Shown here piece after piece: positions 1-8,240 of a stretch of 64,000 bases of DNA (the stretch's first letter is position 1; the number at the start of each line of letters is the position of its first letter). This stretch comes from Pseudovibrio denitrificans JCM 12308 (lineage in GTDB: Bacteria; Pseudomonadota; Alphaproteobacteria; Rhizobiales; Stappiaceae). A program made the translations under genes and the position numbers. Under the pieces are notes generated by a model. That model did no database searches. It was not told the origin of the DNA and saw only the letters and a program-made list of their open reading frames with translations. The stretch covers positions 1 to 64,000 of the forward strand of contig NZ_BAZK01000021.1 in assembly GCF_001310815.1 (NCBI RefSeq). The letters run 5' to 3'.

Positions 1-17
1 CACAAAGAGGTTTAGCA

Positions 18-40
18 AAGCTCCCTCCCGGGAGCTTTTT
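18..40 (+). terminator. Rho-independent terminator of a gene left of the window
   Basis: AAGCTCCC (18-25) pairs with GGGAGCTT (30-37) around a four-base loop, followed by a T run and a T-rich stretch. It would end a plus-strand transcript entering from the left edge. Confidence 0.75.
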
Positions 41-531
41 GCTTTTGTATCTTGTGTCAACGCGCTGTAAGCAAATGAGCGTGCTTGAAAGTGCAATTTC
101 ACCTCTCTTAGCTCCTGCAAATACCTTTTCTATTTCTGATTAAGAGCTAGCATCTTAAACCGTCCATTTTTGAAAATGAATAACTTCTTATCGCTGGAAG
201 AAAACCTGCTCGAAACAAGTTGCAACAATGAGAGCGCCTAAATTTTCATTTCCGAATGCCGATGGGAAATTTGAAGCATCCCCGTATTCAAGTTGGATTG
301 GCTACAGAACTTATTGAACTATGTAGAGTTGATGATAAGTATTTTACAAAGAAATTTTCTAAACCATTATGTCGATAAAACTCCAAATTCACACATCTAA
401 GCAAGCTAAGTTAATCTAACTCGGCTGTTGCAGTATTTGCTAAATAGTATTCAGAAGTTGCTCTCCAAAATCCGCTCTCCCTATTGTCAGCACGCATATC
501 AATTTCATGCATGCTGCGACAGGAGCGACGG
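41..531. other. Intergenic region ahead of the MNIO operon
   Basis: About 490 AT-rich bases without a convincing gene. It must hold the promoter of the plus-strand operon, but I cannot pick out a clear -35/-10 pair. A 21-codon frame starts at 176 and contains one Cys, but has no ribosome binding site and I do not call it. Confidence 0.5.
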
Positions 532-1845
532 ATGCCACTAGGACAGTTTCAATCTCATCATGAAAACAGGCCTGGTGTGATTGCAGGCTTTCTCCCGCGG
601 GACTCAAAGCTTCTGGGGAAGTGGCTGGATCATATCAGTCAAAAATCCATATCAGCGTATGGAGATCAAATTGAACAAGGCTACTCTTTTCTCGAGCCTT
701 CAGTTCAAGCCCTCGCTTTTTTGCTGAATGAAGATGATCACCTTCATGGTCTGGTGAGCGAGATGATTGAGCAAGGCTGGCAAGTTCATCAAGAAGAAGA
801 ACCAAAAGTCGCGTATGGAATTAAATCCATCAACGATATGCTATGCGCCCTCAATTACATTATCAAACATGCACCAATCTTTGACCCGGACTTGCCGCAT
901 TCAGCATTTCCAATGTCAGGATTGTTTGTCTACATGATGTGGACACCCGCAGGGAACTTTGTCTTTAAAAACAAGCTTTTCAATGACGCCCTGAGAAACA
1001 TTCTTGATGCCTGGTGTGAGTTTTTAGACTCTCCGGCTTCACTTAGTGTCGTTGTTACCTCAAAGGATGGTTGGCTTTCTGAAGCCTCATGGAAAGCCAA
1101 CAGCCTGGATCAGTTCGTTACGAAAGAACAGATCGAGAAAGACCCTGTGCATTGGGGATACACATCGTTTAATGACTTCTTCCATCGTCAAATCATTGCG
1201 ATCTGCCGACCAATTGATGGGCCGGACAATGATCGAGTGATTACGTCTGCTAATGATGGCACCGTTTATCGCATTGCACGTAATGTAAAACTGGACGACG
1301 ATTTTGAGACGAAAGCCCAAAACTATTCTCTCGAGCAAATGCTTGATGGCAGCCCTCTCACAACGCGCTTTGTTGGCGGAGATGTCGTTCAAACGTTCCT
1401 GAGTGGTAACGACTATCACCGGTGGAGAGCTCCTATCGCCGGTAAGGTTGTCGAAGCACGAGTCGTAAACGGATATATGTTCTCTGAGCTTTACTCGGAA
1501 GGGTTTGATCCATCAGCTGGAACTAAGTCTCAAGGATACGAGGCGATGGTAAACACCAGGGCGCTTATCTTTATCGAGAGCGAAAGCCCTGCAATCGGTT
1601 GCGTGTGCATTATGCCCATCGGGATCACTGAAATCTCATCGATCTCAATTCAGGTCAAGGTAGGCGATAGAGTTGAAAAAGGACAAGAACTTGGGTGGTT
1701 CAGCTACGGTGGATCCTCAATGGCTCTTGTTTTTCAGCCTAAAGCCATCAAACAGTTTACGATTGTAAATCCTCTTTCAGATAACAACTCCAACAACGGG
1801 CCATTTGTCAGAGTTGGGGCACAAATTGCAATCTCCACTATTTAA
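532..1845 (+). CDS. Phosphatidylserine-decarboxylase-family pyruvoyl enzyme
   Basis: Predicted pyruvoyl-dependent decarboxylase of 437 residues. The C-terminal half carries the PSD core, and GGSS at residues 393-396 (in YGGSSMALVF) matches the self-cleavage site at which PSDs turn a Ser into the pyruvoyl cofactor. The long N-terminal part resembles the PSD-associated domain of soluble PSD-like enzymes, a group that in fungi includes tryptophan decarboxylases, so the substrate need not be phosphatidylserine. No signal peptide or membrane segment is seen. I choose ATG 532 because AGGAG (521-525) sits six bases upstream; ATG 511 and TTG 484 are in frame but lack such a site. It is the first gene of an operon with a ferritin-like protein, DUF692 and DUF2063 genes, which suggests it decarboxylates an amino acid or peptide in that pathway. 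That role is inference. Confidence 0.8.
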   Translation: MPLGQFQSHHENRPGVIAGFLPRDSKLLGKWLDHISQKSISAYGDQIEQGYSFLEPSVQALAFLLNEDDHLHGLVSEMIEQGWQVHQEEEPKVAYGIKSINDMLCALNYIIKHAPIFDPDLPHSAFPMSGLFVYMMWTPAGNFVFKNKLFNDALRNILDAWCEFLDSPASLSVVVTSKDGWLSEASWKANSLDQFVTKEQIEKDPVHWGYTSFNDFFHRQIIAICRPIDGPDNDRVITSANDGTVYRIARNVKLDDDFETKAQNYSLEQMLDGSPLTTRFVGGDVVQTFLSGNDYHRWRAPIAGKVVEARVVNGYMFSELYSEGFDPSAGTKSQGYEAMVNTRALIFIESESPAIGCVCIMPIGITEISSISIQVKVGDRVEKGQELGWFSYGGSSMALVFQPKAIKQFTIVNPLSDNNSNNGPFVRVGAQIAISTI

Positions 1846-1929
1846 GTCAGTCGTTGTTTTTCTCTTCAGCGCCTGGCGATAATGAAAACCAACGCCAGGT
1901 GTGCTTTCGCCAAACCGAAGGACACATCA

Positions 1930-3975
1930 ATGCAACACCCTCTCCTGGAACTGAATGATAGCGCCTGCTCGGCTTTGGTCGATGCTTGCACAGATCGCGA
2001 CCCCAAGTACATAGATGACGATCTGTCCTGTGTTAAAGCGATAGCTCAAGCAGCCATTAATGTAGAGTTGTTTACAATCCCCCTCTACATGACGGCGCTG
2101 TATTCAGTCCAAGGTACACATCAAATCAATAGTAAGGGCAGTAAGCTCTATGAAGGCCGCTGGTGGCCTGGCTCTGGTCCTGCCGCTGACCCTGACACAA
2201 CAAACAAGCAAGTCTTCAATAAAGTCTACAGCGTGTTTATCGAAGAGATGCTGCATCTACAACTCGCTTCAAACATGGCAAATTTGATTGGAGTAAAACC
2301 ATGCTTCACAAGTTCAGCCTTACAGAACAACGAGTTTGGATGGACCTGCTATAGGCATGGCAACACCATGATTCCCCACATTTTGGACTTCAATGATTGG
2401 ATAGATCACCCCGTCTTATGTTCATATGATCCCGACCTTATGAACTTAAAAGGTATGCAAGTGATCCTACGCGCCATGAACAAAGATCAGGCAAAACTGT
2501 TCATGGCAATTGAAGAGACCGTTGAGCTCGCCAAGCTTAATCTGGAAAATTCTGAAGTCCCCATACCTGATCCTCAGCCCGATGGTGAAAAGACCCGACC
2601 AAAGTACTTTGAACCTGCACCATTTGATTGGTTCAAAGCCAGCATGACGGAAGCAGATCTACCTCTGTTCGGCTCAATTGGGCATATGTACTTATGTTAC
2701 TGGAGTTATCTTGAAATTACCTATTCAGATGGAACCAGTTTGCTTGGGCGCCTCTTAGGTTTACAACGTGACCGGTTCAATAAGCCTGTACAAACGGCTT
2801 CACAATATCCGATGATTGATATGAACCTGGAAGAGCTGGACAGCCTGAAGCTCAAGCTCATTAACAATATCAATGCAATCACTGATCAGGGTGAAGGCGG
2901 GGATGTTGTCCAAGACATTGTGAGGGTTTGGGGCTTCAAGCCATGGGCCTACACACTTGCAAAAGGCTCAGAAAATCCTCTTGGCTGCGTGAAGGAAAAG
3001 TTCCAGCCTAACAAAGAAGCGTTGGTTCAAGATTATCCTCATTACGATGATCAAGGCAAACAGCTCCCAACGTTATCTGGTATAGCTCGCGCCAGATCTG
3101 ATGCAGCGGATAAAGACCACTTCGAACTATTTTCGGAAGTGCTTCAACTTGTACAAAAGCCCGATTACATGACATGGGATACATGGCATGAAAAGCATAT
3201 CTGGAAGCCAGATATGCTTGGTACAAATGGAGCCCCCAACGTGCCATGTGTTGAAGACATCGCAACAGCCCTCAACAACCTGAAAGACAATCCTAATAGC
3301 TATCAAATCTTAAGCCAAGCTGCGGTTGGGACGATTAAGGGCATCACTACAGTCTTGAACAGCTATTGGAACAATAGCGATAACACCGAGTTCCCCTCTC
3401 CTGCCATGGATGGTTCTGGTGATCGGGTTTCTATATGCTGGGCTGTGACCGGCAAAGTGCCAGATCTTGTGTCAGGTATTGCTTCACAAAAGGAGCATGT
3501 TCTCTACCATGCTTGTCAGGGTATGGCCTTAAACGGTTCAGATGCCGAGACTTGTGCAAGCGTTTTAGCTTACCATAGCTGTAAAGGTTCAAACGAATGC
3601 AAGACGCAGGGTGGGTGCGGTTTCGTTCAAAGTGCCAGCGGTGGAGGCAGCTGTGGAGGTTCTGTTGCCAAAGGCCTTAAGAGCGCACCAGCCGACAACA
3701 AATGTGGTGGCTTTGGAGGATGTGCAGTACCAATTTCAGCCTCTCAGCTTTACCCGAAACAAGACGATGATTGCTATGAGATGCAACTCTACAAATTTGG
3801 ACCTGCTCCTGAGCATACCTCAGAGCCTTTGAAGCAGCATCTCCCCTACTCTGAAGGGGATACTGTTTACGGCATAGCGTGGCAAGCTTACTGCCATGCG
3901 AAAGGGCTCGATCCTGAAGCGAACAAAGCACCAAAAGCCAACGATTTGCGCCTTGCAATGCCACCAAGCACCTAA
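1930..3975 (+). CDS. Ferritin-like protein with Cys-rich C-terminal domain
   Basis: A 681-residue protein in two parts. The N-terminal part looks like the ferritin-like domain found in VioB-type (iminophenyl-pyruvate dimer synthase) proteins: an ELFTIPLYMTA helix and an FIEEMLHLQLA helix supply the Glu and ExxH residues expected to bind a di-metal centre. The C-terminal part has ten Cys between residues 529 and 655, including CKGSNECKTQGGCG (551-564) and CGGFGGCAVP (592-601), set in Gly/Ser-rich sequence. Such Cys motifs beside DUF692 genes are typical of MNIO substrates, so this tail may be modified by the product of the next gene. ATG 1930 follows AAGGA by about seven bases; ATG 1882 is an alternative adding 16 residues. 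No signal peptide is seen with either start. The physiological reaction is unknown. Confidence 0.72.
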   Translation: MQHPLLELNDSACSALVDACTDRDPKYIDDDLSCVKAIAQAAINVELFTIPLYMTALYSVQGTHQINSKGSKLYEGRWWPGSGPAADPDTTNKQVFNKVYSVFIEEMLHLQLASNMANLIGVKPCFTSSALQNNEFGWTCYRHGNTMIPHILDFNDWIDHPVLCSYDPDLMNLKGMQVILRAMNKDQAKLFMAIEETVELAKLNLENSEVPIPDPQPDGEKTRPKYFEPAPFDWFKASMTEADLPLFGSIGHMYLCYWSYLEITYSDGTSLLGRLLGLQRDRFNKPVQTASQYPMIDMNLEELDSLKLKLINNINAITDQGEGGDVVQDIVRVWGFKPWAYTLAKGSENPLGCVKEKFQPNKEALVQDYPHYDDQGKQLPTLSGIARARSDAADKDHFELFSEVLQLVQKPDYMTWDTWHEKHIWKPDMLGTNGAPNVPCVEDIATALNNLKDNPNSYQILSQAAVGTIKGITTVLNSYWNNSDNTEFPSPAMDGSGDRVSICWAVTGKVPDLVSGIASQKEHVLYHACQGMALNGSDAETCASVLAYHSCKGSNECKTQGGCGFVQSASGGGSCGGSVAKGLKSAPADNKCGGFGGCAVPISASQLYPKQDDDCYEMQLYKFGPAPEHTSEPLKQHLPYSEGDTVYGIAWQAYCHAKGLDPEANKAPKANDLRLAMPPST

Positions 3976-3985
3976 ACGGGATCTA

Positions 3986-4933
3986 ATGAGTTCATCTACT
4001 ATATCAAAACAGGGAGCCGCAGGTTCAGCGGCTTCTGAGTTGAACGAAAATAAAGATTATCTAGGATTTGGGGTTGGCCTGCGTTCTCAGCACTTCCCCG
4101 AGATTATGGCTTGCGAGAGTTTACCTGTCGACTGGTTTGAGATCATAAGTGAAAACTTCATCGACAACCACGGATATGGTCGCCATGTTCTCAAGGAGCT
4201 CCGTAGCCGATGTCCGATTGTGATGCATGGTGTCTCCCTCAATCTGGGATCTTCAGACCCACTGAACTGGGAGTATCTTGAAAAGCTCAAAGAGCTGGCT
4301 GATTTTGTCCAACCATCATGGATCTCTGATCACCTGTGCTGGACAGGCATTCTTGGGCACAACACTCATGATCTCCTACCAATGCCTTTGACGGAAGAGA
4401 GCCTCAATCATGTATCCGAGAGGGTGCTGCAAGTTCAGACCTTCCTTGGACAACCAATCCTTCTTGAGAACCCATCCACGTATCTTGAGTTTCGACAAAA
4501 TGAGCTCAGCGAGTGGGAGTTCATGTCGTTACTCGTCAAAAAAACAGACTGCCTTTTGTTGCTTGATGTAAACAATGTCTTCGTCTCCTCCTTCAATCAT
4601 GGCTATGATCCGCTGGAGTATCTGAGGAACATTCCTCACAGCAGCATCCAACAAGTGCATTTAGCTGGTCCTACACGGGCTGGTAACTGTCTGTTGGATA
4701 CCCACGATCAACCTGTCCCAGATCAAGTCTGGGAGCTTTACAAAGTGCTCCTAGAGAAAACCGGCCCTGTCTCCACGCTATTGGAATGGGACGCAAACAT
4801 TCCGAGCTTTTCTGAGGTTGTCGCTGAGTTGAACAAGGCACGGCTCATTTTTGAAGGAAAGCCTTACCAACAACTAGAGAATGTCGACATCAATCAAGCG
4901 TCTGGTGCATTCTCGAGCCCGGTTGTTCGATAA
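3986..4933 (+). CDS. DUF692 multinuclear non-heme iron oxygenase (MNIO, BufB-like)
   Basis: A 315-residue TIM-barrel protein of the DUF692/MNIO family, which uses two or three irons to rewrite Cys (and some other) residues in ribosomal peptides. Expected metal ligands are visible in order: H36 (LRSQHF), E56 (ISENF), H81 (VMHG), D115/H116 (SDHLCW), E161/N162 (LENPS), D194/N197 (LLDVNNVF), H225 (VHLAG), D238/H240 (LDTHD) and E267/D269 (LEWDAN). The set appears complete, so an active enzyme is likely. ATG 3986 follows the ferritin-like gene by ten bases; the longer open frame to 3896 would overlap that gene. The DUF2063 gene starts within its stop codon. The pairing with DUF2063 is that of bufferin-type clusters. 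The substrate is inferred to be the Cys-rich tail encoded just upstream, since no small precursor gene is seen. Confidence 0.9.
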   Translation: MSSSTISKQGAAGSAASELNENKDYLGFGVGLRSQHFPEIMACESLPVDWFEIISENFIDNHGYGRHVLKELRSRCPIVMHGVSLNLGSSDPLNWEYLEKLKELADFVQPSWISDHLCWTGILGHNTHDLLPMPLTEESLNHVSERVLQVQTFLGQPILLENPSTYLEFRQNELSEWEFMSLLVKKTDCLLLLDVNNVFVSSFNHGYDPLEYLRNIPHSSIQQVHLAGPTRAGNCLLDTHDQPVPDQVWELYKVLLEKTGPVSTLLEWDANIPSFSEVVAELNKARLIFEGKPYQQLENVDINQASGAFSSPVVR

Positions 4934-5784
4934 TGAAGGAAAGTTGTCTAAAGAAAGATATCCAACTAAGGCAGCTACAAAACTGGCTACAGGAGGTATT
5001 GATAAACCGTGGTGACCTCTATCAAAAACTCTTAGGAGCTCAGCACCAAACAAACTTTACCCTCGAAGAGGCCATAAAAGAGACGGAACAGTTTCCTGCA
5101 ATCGAGCGCATCAACATTTATGCGTCAGGATACATTATGCGCTTGGTCGAAGCGTTAAAGGCAGAGTATCCGCTGCTGTGTAAGGTCATGGGAGATGAAG
5201 TCTTTGAAGGATTCGCAAAGGCATACATTGTCACCCATCCTTCGCGTTATACCAGTTTATATAAGTTAGGAGCTAAACTCCCTGAGTTTCTGGAGGAAAC
5301 GCAACCGAAGGGAGCAAACTGCCCAGATCAAATCGGCTTATTTAAGATCCCAGCTGAGTTGGCGCGATATGAGAGAACGCAGGCAGAGATATTGCTCCAT
5401 CATGGTCTTGAAGAGTATTTTTATTATCCTTCAGAAACGTCGATCACTTCTCTGATATCAATCCACTCTGAGCTATTACAAGCATCGCCATGCCTAAGAG
5501 TTCTTAAGCTAGAGTACCCAATCCGTACACTGGCCATGTCACTTCATTTGAACGACACTGTGACAACACCACAGCGAACTGAGAACTGGGTAGCTCTCAC
5601 GCGAAAAGACTACAAGATCGTTTCGTTGCAAATTAATGATTGGCAGGCTGAGTTGTTAGAAGCTTTGAAGTCTCCAGCGCCCGTTTATCGAGCGCTGGAA
5701 AATGTTAAATCTGCAAATGTAGCTGAGGTTTTGCTTTGGCTTCCAACAGCGCTAGATTTTGGATTGGTCTACTACCCAAAATAG
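4933..5784 (+). CDS. DUF2063 protein, MNIO partner (BufC-like)
   Basis: A 283-residue protein. Residues ~10-115 match the DUF2063 N-terminal domain in pattern: LQNWL near the start, then a segment with ERINIYASGYIMRL, then EYPLLCKVMGDEVFEGFAKAY and HPSRYTSL. In DUF692 clusters this family is the usual companion and is thought to bind and present the substrate leader to the oxygenase. Its ATG overlaps the stop of the DUF692 gene (TAATG at 4931-4935), so the two are translationally coupled. No signal peptide. The remaining ~165 residues are less conserved and likely form the second domain typical of BufC-like proteins. The stop codon lies in a hairpin that ends the operon. Confidence 0.85.
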   Translation: MKESCLKKDIQLRQLQNWLQEVLINRGDLYQKLLGAQHQTNFTLEEAIKETEQFPAIERINIYASGYIMRLVEALKAEYPLLCKVMGDEVFEGFAKAYIVTHPSRYTSLYKLGAKLPEFLEETQPKGANCPDQIGLFKIPAELARYERTQAEILLHHGLEEYFYYPSETSITSLISIHSELLQASPCLRVLKLEYPIRTLAMSLHLNDTVTTPQRTENWVALTRKDYKIVSLQINDWQAELLEALKSPAPVYRALENVKSANVAEVLLWLPTALDFGLVYYPK

Positions 5785-5790
5785 ACCAAT
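5763..5790. terminator. Hairpin between convergent operons
   Basis: ATTGGTCTA (5763-5771) and TAGACCAAT (5782-5790) form a perfect nine-base inverted repeat with a ten-base loop. The right arm contains the DUF2063 stop codon TAG, and the facing gene ends at 5796. No T run follows on either strand, so classical intrinsic termination is uncertain; it may act in both directions or protect the 3' ends. Confidence 0.5.
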
Positions 5791-5795
5791 CTCAA

Positions 5796-6716
5796 CTACA
5801 TGAACAAAGCATAGTTTTGGTCGCCCAGTCTGTATGGAATGATTTGCGACACACCTGTAACCGCGGTGATAGTTGCCTCAGTTGTCCACCCCATACAATC
5901 GCCATGGACGCGATTTAAAGTCACCTCACCATTACTTGCCATATACGTCATAAAGTAAGGGTCACCTGGCCCAACCATAAATGGATGTACAATATCCAGC
6001 TCCTGATCATCCTTCAGATGCAGATGAGATCCAACTTCGTTGGTCCCTTCGCTTAAATCATCCGAGAAATGATCAATATTGACGTTCGGTTTCCATGTAT
6101 TTGTTTTCAGGAAGAAATTCTCTTTACCCCAAGTAAAGAAGGCAAAACGTGTCCAGCCTTTAGCCCATTGGTGAGCCCAGACATTTTCTACGACAAGCGG
6201 AGGGCTTTTCCCTTCAGACTTTGCCGTGGCTGAGATCGTCCAGGTATTAACGGAACCATCTGTATGGTTGTAGCCAAACACAAAATTCTGTCCCAGATCG
6301 ACAGCGCATTTTACTTCGCTCAGGTTCGTCGTATAGGGATAGCGTGTATGATAGAAATGCAAAGGATATTCGGATTTTAGATCCTTGGTTAAAGGGAAGA
6401 AATACATGTGCCCGTTTTTAGACTGATAGGCGAGCAAATGAGGCTTGTTCATCATGTAAAACGGCTGAATTGAATCCCAATCTTTGCCTAGCTCAAATGT
6501 ATTGGGCACTTGCTTGATCCAAGGTTCTGCTTCAAGAAGCTCAAATGTGTCACAGTTTCCGCTGCCCTTATGGTATCCGACGAGGATCATGGTGCCATAA
6601 TTGTCGTAGGTTGTCAGGGCGTCATAGGATTGACTGAATGCTGGCTGTCCGACCTCAGACCATTCCATTACGCCAGCTTGTTGAGTTGGCGTCATCGTGT
6701 AAAGAGTTGCAGTCAT
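5796..6716 (-). CDS. Repeat protein, probably a beta-propeller, function unknown
   Basis: A 306-residue protein that I do not recognise by name. It shows about six loosely repeated units of 40-50 residues, each with a Trp or aromatic start and an F/Y-x-x-Y...G core (for example LLAYQSKNGHMYFF, FVFGYNHTDGSVNTW, YFMTYMASNGEVTLNRV), as in small beta-propeller or tachylectin-like sugar-binding proteins. No signal peptide or membrane segment is evident. It is the last gene of the seven-gene minus-strand operon, following the metallophosphoesterase gene by about a dozen bases. A lectin-like or binding role is only a guess from the repeat pattern. Confidence 0.7.
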   Translation of the reverse strand: MTATLYTMTPTQQAGVMEWSEVGQPAFSQSYDALTTYDNYGTMILVGYHKGSGNCDTFELLEAEPWIKQVPNTFELGKDWDSIQPFYMMNKPHLLAYQSKNGHMYFFPLTKDLKSEYPLHFYHTRYPYTTNLSEVKCAVDLGQNFVFGYNHTDGSVNTWTISATAKSEGKSPPLVVENVWAHQWAKGWTRFAFFTWGKENFFLKTNTWKPNVNIDHFSDDLSEGTNEVGSHLHLKDDQELDIVHPFMVGPGDPYFMTYMASNGEVTLNRVHGDCMGWTTEATITAVTGVSQIIPYRLGDQNYALFM

Positions 6717-6728
6717 TATTCCCGTCTC

Positions 6729-8240
6729 CTAGCGTATCTCTTCGCTGTAAATTTTGAGGGGAGCCGGATCAGCGCCGGCGACTTGATAATAAGTGCAGTG
6801 GGCAGGCTGCCCTGCCCCATTCAATTTCAAAATCTCAAATCCGCGATTGTACCACTGCTCAACCATCTGGAGTTGTGTGCCCGGTATGATTGGAACCGGG
6901 TTCACTTCTGCATAAGGCGTTTCCCTCTCCTGTACCGGAATCGCTGAATGACCGATGCAGCGCCCCTTTGCGAGTGTCTTTAAAGGATTGTCTGGTTCTG
7001 AGCTATTAGGAGGCCAGCCAGTGGGCCTGAAGTTATCTTCAAAGATACAAAGGTTATGCTCATGCCCCCAAAACCATGCTGCAACCTTATCAAAATATGG
7101 ACCGAAGGCTTGCCATAGCGCAGTGTTCACTCCGGGCCGATTGATGTCGCCGTCATAGTCTGGAGCTACACCAACAGTAAAGCGGCCAGAGTAAAGCTGA
7201 TGGTGGCCGAATAAGAGCGTACGTCCAGAGAATTGGCTGAGGTGGTGACGGTGCCAATCCACTTCATCAGAGCGCACATATACCATAGGTGGTGGATTCT
7301 GAGGGTCATATGCATCACGAGGGGTAACGTGGAGCTCTCCCAAAGCCTCATCCAACTTGTCACCCGCCACTTTCAGATAGTGTCCATGATATCCAGTATC
7401 CATGCCAAGGATTTGCCAGGCTTCGTCCTCGGTGGTGAGGCGGAAATAGCTTGCTTGTTGCTGCTGATGGGGATGGTTTACCAGCCGACCTTCATCAAGA
7501 CACCTGAAGTACGGAAATGCACCACAAAAATACTCATGATTGCCTGGAAGCGTATAGACGGGCGGACGGTGTCCAGTGGCTGTAAAAGCTGCATTAAGGA
7601 GGCCTAAGAAGTAGGTATCAAACTCTTGTTCTGTACCAGAATAGTAGACATCACCTACGTGCAGGATGGCATCTGGTTTGAATGAGAGTGCAGACGTTAG
7701 AACAGCAGCAGCCACATCCGTCCCTGTTCCGATATCACCAATCAAGGCAATGGTGGCATCTGAAGGAAGTTGCCAGCTCACGCAACCATAGTCATAGCTC
7801 CCTCCTCCATATTCAGGATCTCGCCAACTCCGGTAATCTAACTTGCCGCCGGAGTGTCCCGGATAGGCCCAGAAGTATTTGACATACTCATCAAACATCT
7901 GTTGCCAGGCCGGATTGCCAAAGCTGAAATCATCAAGCTGCGCCTGCATCTGCGCTTCAATTTGCTTATTACCGCTAAAAACTGCGTGTGCTTTATGATG
8001 CGTCAGATAAGCGAGGTATGCTGCTGCTTCCGGGTCATTCGCATCTCGAGTGGTCGGAACCGCAGGTGCCTTTCCTGCCAACGCCTTATGTGCATATGCA
8101 TCCACCCCATCCAGCATCGGGTGAGCGATTGGAACACCTTGGCGAGAGTCATGATCTGTTAGTCTTGAAACAACATTAGCTGCTGCTGATTTCAACCGAG
8201 CCAGATCCGCATTCTCATAGTTGACAATGGGTTGCATCAT
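6729..8240 (-). CDS. Metallophosphoesterase (calcineurin/purple-acid-phosphatase superfamily)
   Basis: A 503-residue protein with the full set of metallophosphoesterase motifs: GDIG (IALIGDIGTGTD), GDVYYSG, GNHE (YTLPGNHEYF), GHH (LLFGHHQLYSG) and GHEH (FWGHEHN). These bind two metal ions and hydrolyse phosphoesters; the substrate cannot be told. The N-terminal ~150 residues before the first motif are not recognised. ATG 8240 overlaps the upstream stop as ATGA, the pattern used throughout this operon; a GTG-type extension to 8315 would overlap the upstream gene by 79 bases. There is no signal peptide, so it should be cytoplasmic, unlike most purple acid phosphatases. Confidence 0.85.
   Translation of the reverse strand: MMQPIVNYENADLARLKSAAANVVSRLTDHDSRQGVPIAHPMLDGVDAYAHKALAGKAPAVPTTRDANDPEAAAYLAYLTHHKAHAVFSGNKQIEAQMQAQLDDFSFGNPAWQQMFDEYVKYFWAYPGHSGGKLDYRSWRDPEYGGGSYDYGCVSWQLPSDATIALIGDIGTGTDVAAAVLTSALSFKPDAILHVGDVYYSGTEQEFDTYFLGLLNAAFTATGHRPPVYTLPGNHEYFCGAFPYFRCLDEGRLVNHPHQQQQASYFRLTTEDEAWQILGMDTGYHGHYLKVAGDKLDEALGELHVTPRDAYDPQNPPPMVYVRSDEVDWHRHHLSQFSGRTLLFGHHQLYSGRFTVGVAPDYDGDINRPGVNTALWQAFGPYFDKVAAWFWGHEHNLCIFEDNFRPTGWPPNSSEPDNPLKTLAKGRCIGHSAIPVQERETPYAEVNPVPIIPGTQLQMVEQWYNRGFEILKLNGAGQPAHCTYYQVAGADPAPLKIYSEEIR

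Noticed and set aside
176-241. A 21-codon frame with one Cys upstream of the MNIO operon, considered as a precursor peptide
   Set aside because: No ribosome binding site, only one Cys, 290 bases before the operon and no likeness to known leaders.
3896-3985. Longer start for the DUF692 gene
   Set aside because: It would overlap the ferritin-like gene by 80 bases, adds sequence not seen in the family, and ATG 3986 lies right after the preceding stop.
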